In this document: in pieces, positions 62,322-64,000 of the stretch
Numbering within the stretch: the stretch's first letter is position 1
Layout: every line of letters begins with the position of its first letter
Source: Arctopsyche grandis
Taxonomy: Eukaryota; Arthropoda; Insecta; Trichoptera; Hydropsychidae
Length of the DNA: 64,000 bases
Direction: 5' to 3'
Assembly: GCF_051622035.1 (NCBI RefSeq)
Contig: NC_135367.1
Coordinates: 12,250,501 to 12,314,500, forward strand
Notes under the pieces: generated by a model
The model's database searches: none
The model's input: only the letters and a program-made list of their open reading frames with translations
Told to the model about the DNA's origin: nothing
Translations under genes and position numbers: made by a program

Positions 62322-64000
62322 CTATCAAAGGATAATTTAAAATTAAAATAATAATTCAACAAAAATGTAATATAAAATATTATTTGTTAACCTGTAAGGG
62401 CGTCGTCGTTCCATCGAGGTTGGATTGATCGTTGTCGTGCGGCGAGCGATCCAGCCGATCCTATTGAAATCTCTTCGCCTTGAGTCACTGATGCAGCTCC
62501 AGGTCCCATCGAATTCAATGTTGCCGTTATAGAACGTCTAAAATGAAATTGATTTCATTATATGTTGAATTGTTATGATGGTTTTATTTTTTGTTAATAT
62601 AAAAGTACCGGAAAGCTACGCTTCCAAATCCTGGTCTTTCGAATATGCTCGCCGGTTCCTGCAGCATTACGTCTTGACCAAGTCCACTGTCATCAGCAGC
62701 CAAAAATTCAGGTTGACTTACTGATCTAAAATTAAGTTTGTTGGTTTTAAGGTTATATTTAAATAATCTTTTTTACCATTATTAACCTATGCTTCACCTG
62801 TATGGAATAAGGCCTCGAATACTAGCCGTTCCAAGCTCCAAGTAATACAAAATAATTTATAATACACCCATATATACTAACTTGAAAAAACTGCATGCCA
62901 TATATAATATTCCGTTTGTTACAGACATTACTAACAAACTAACCAGTAGATTCTATGACAGAATCACTAATAACCATACTAACACACTTGTGAAGAGTCT
63001 CGGTGATTACAACAAAATGTCTATACCCTTCAGGTATAAACACAGATTACCTAAACACAATCTGCTTTAGGTCATTGACTTTATTGAGTCTTTAATTAAT
63101 ATTATGTATTAGATGTATTATGAGCATTTATAAGGATTGTAAATAGGTTTTTGAGCTCTTTTTCCTATTATGCTGTAGATTAACATTAGAATAATATAAT
63201 GATTATTAACCAAATTAAATTAAATTGTAAAATAGAAAATGATCAGTAGCTATTAAAATAGATATAAAATGTATTGTGAACATAATTTCGTAATAATAAA
63301 AAGCATTTAAAAATCAAAAAATAATCTTTTTATATAAATTTTTGATAAATGTAAGTGAATCAAACTAGTAAAATAAGTTACCTCATAAGGACAGATTTTC
63401 TAGGTCCATCTTCACCGTCCTGAGCATCTTCATCCTCTACAATAAATGCATCTGGAATCTTCCCTCTCTGATGATTGGCAGGAGATGACAACGTTCCGAC
63501 ATACATGACTTCAGAGTCTCTTCTTAATCCTGTCAAGGATCTGATCGATCTACGACCATCTCCTTCAACTTCTCCAATCTAAAATATACCATTATTTACA
63601 CCATCACTCAAATAAACCAGAACAAATTAGAGTTGTAAATAAAATATAAGTTACCTTAAAGTCATCAATTGGTTTATTGACGGTACCATTGCGCATTTTA
63701 TTAGCTATGGCTTTCTGCACTGCACTTTTACCTCGATGACCTCCAGATACGGTTCCGACTAAAGCACTGAAAGTTGGAGGTGCCTGATTGTCACCGATGG
63801 CAGTCAAGTTACCTGAAGCATTATATATTATGAAAATTTAATTTTGACTATTGCCTAATATATAAAATCACTTTATTTTTAAACCTTGACTGGAAGATCT
63901 GCTTATCTTATGTTTTAGAGCTGTCAAGACAGTGCTTGGTCTATGAGGCATAGTCATTTTTATGTGGTCGTCAACACCATTTTCCCATTCCCTATTGGAT
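62056..64000 (-). CDS. Sans: Sans/USH1G-ANKS4B-type SAM-domain scaffold, 3' part
   Basis: Six exons on minus join in phase: 63885-64000 (partial), 63655-63812, 63382-63578, 62609-62725, 62392-62537 and 62056-62321. They encode the central region and C-terminus; the ankyrin repeats expected for the family would lie right of the window. The SAM domain (in the last exon) reads LQRFLAAWGLSQLAPKLL, then IDLDSLMLLTENDM and LGLPLGPYRKL. The protein ends DSPL, which fits a class I PDZ-binding tail (S-x-L), as in ANKS4B/USH1G. Family members link cadherins, harmonin and myosin VIIa at actin-based protrusions. The ortholog assignment rests on the SAM sequence, the LGPxxK region and the tail. Confidence 0.7.
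62392..62537 (-). CDS. Sans: Sans-like gene, penultimate exon
   Basis: Phase 2 in, phase 1 out. Encodes RSITATLNSMGPGAASVTQ, then SIGSAGSLAARQRSIQPRW. Intron to the last exon is 70 bp. Confidence 0.75.
62609..62725 (-). CDS. Sans: Sans-like gene, exon
   Basis: Phase 2 in, phase 2 out. Encodes SVSQPEFLAADDSGLGQDV, then PASIFERPGFGSVAF. The donor is gtactt. Confidence 0.75.
62774..63320 (+). mobile_element. 5'-truncated Jockey-type LINE in a Sans-like intron
   Basis: Decayed coding begins TYASPVWNKASNTSRSKLQV. It becomes open at 62882-63070 with ITNKLTSRFYDRI, SLGDYNKMSIPFRYKHR and LPKHNLL. The 3' UTR ends in A-rich sequence. ATAATCTTTTT flanks both ends (62763-62773 and 63321-63331), an 11-bp target duplication. 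It is antisense to the host gene. Confidence 0.75.
63382..63578 (-). CDS. Sans: Sans-like gene, exon
   Basis: Phase 0 in, phase 2 out. Encodes IGEVEGDGRRSIRSLTGLR, a potential basophilic phosphosite region, then MYVGTLSSPANHQRGKIPD and an acidic stretch. Confidence 0.75.
63655..63812 (-). CDS. Sans: Sans-like gene, exon
   Basis: Phase 1 in, phase 0 out. Encodes NLTAIGDNQAPPTFSALVG, then GKSAVQKAIANKMRNGTV. Confidence 0.75.
63885..64000 (-). CDS. Sans: Sans-like gene, exon (partial, runs off the window)
   Basis: Encodes SNREWENGVDDHIKMTMPH, then RPSTVLTALKHKISRSSSQ, phase 1 out (donor gtttaa). The upstream boundary is beyond 64000. Confidence 0.7.

Overview
The window is nuclear DNA of an arthropod, almost certainly an insect; I cannot fix the order from sequence alone. 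The evidence is GT-AG spliced genes with large introns, AT-rich non-coding DNA full of TATGTA/CATACATA runs, insect-type ZAD zinc-finger coding sequence, RTE- and Jockey/CR1-type non-LTR retrotransposons, tRNA-derived SINEs and many small TIR elements. Nothing bacterial, organellar or CRISPR-like is present.

Host genes. (1) A short ZAD/C2H2 zinc-finger gene on + (2093-2957) that looks broken. (2) A four-transmembrane PMP22/claudin/calcium-channel-gamma superfamily gene on + that spans most of the window (5058-58377). It has seven coding positions and introns of about 20.1 and 27.6 kb. Position 6 has two tandem 166-nt alternative exons that both encode TM4. The reading frame stays open, in frame, for 216 codons beyond the TGA of the last exon. 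(3) The 3' part of a Sans/USH1G-ANKS4B-type SAM-domain gene on - (62056 to the right edge, six exons), convergent with gene 2.

Mobile DNA. A near-complete RTE-type LINE (about 6745-10430, -) and a near-complete Jockey/CR1-group LINE (about 15240-19400, -) lie antisense in intron 1. The left edge (1-1110) is an almost identical copy of the RTE 5' end. A perfect (AT)n array of 1,238 bp abuts the RTE 5' end. The rest of the introns holds 3' fragments of RTE and other LINEs, a Tc1-like transposase relic, hAT-like MITEs with 8-bp target duplications, a CMC-like element containing a 122-bp-arm foldback element, a MITE family with GGGCGAAA ends, and tRNA-derived SINEs.

What stands out. The claudin-like gene could produce several C-termini: exon 6a or 6b, intron read-through after either one, and a possible TGA read-through that adds a Ser/Arg-rich tail of about 216 residues. 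The insertion histories are well preserved, with several nested events whose target duplications can be read directly.
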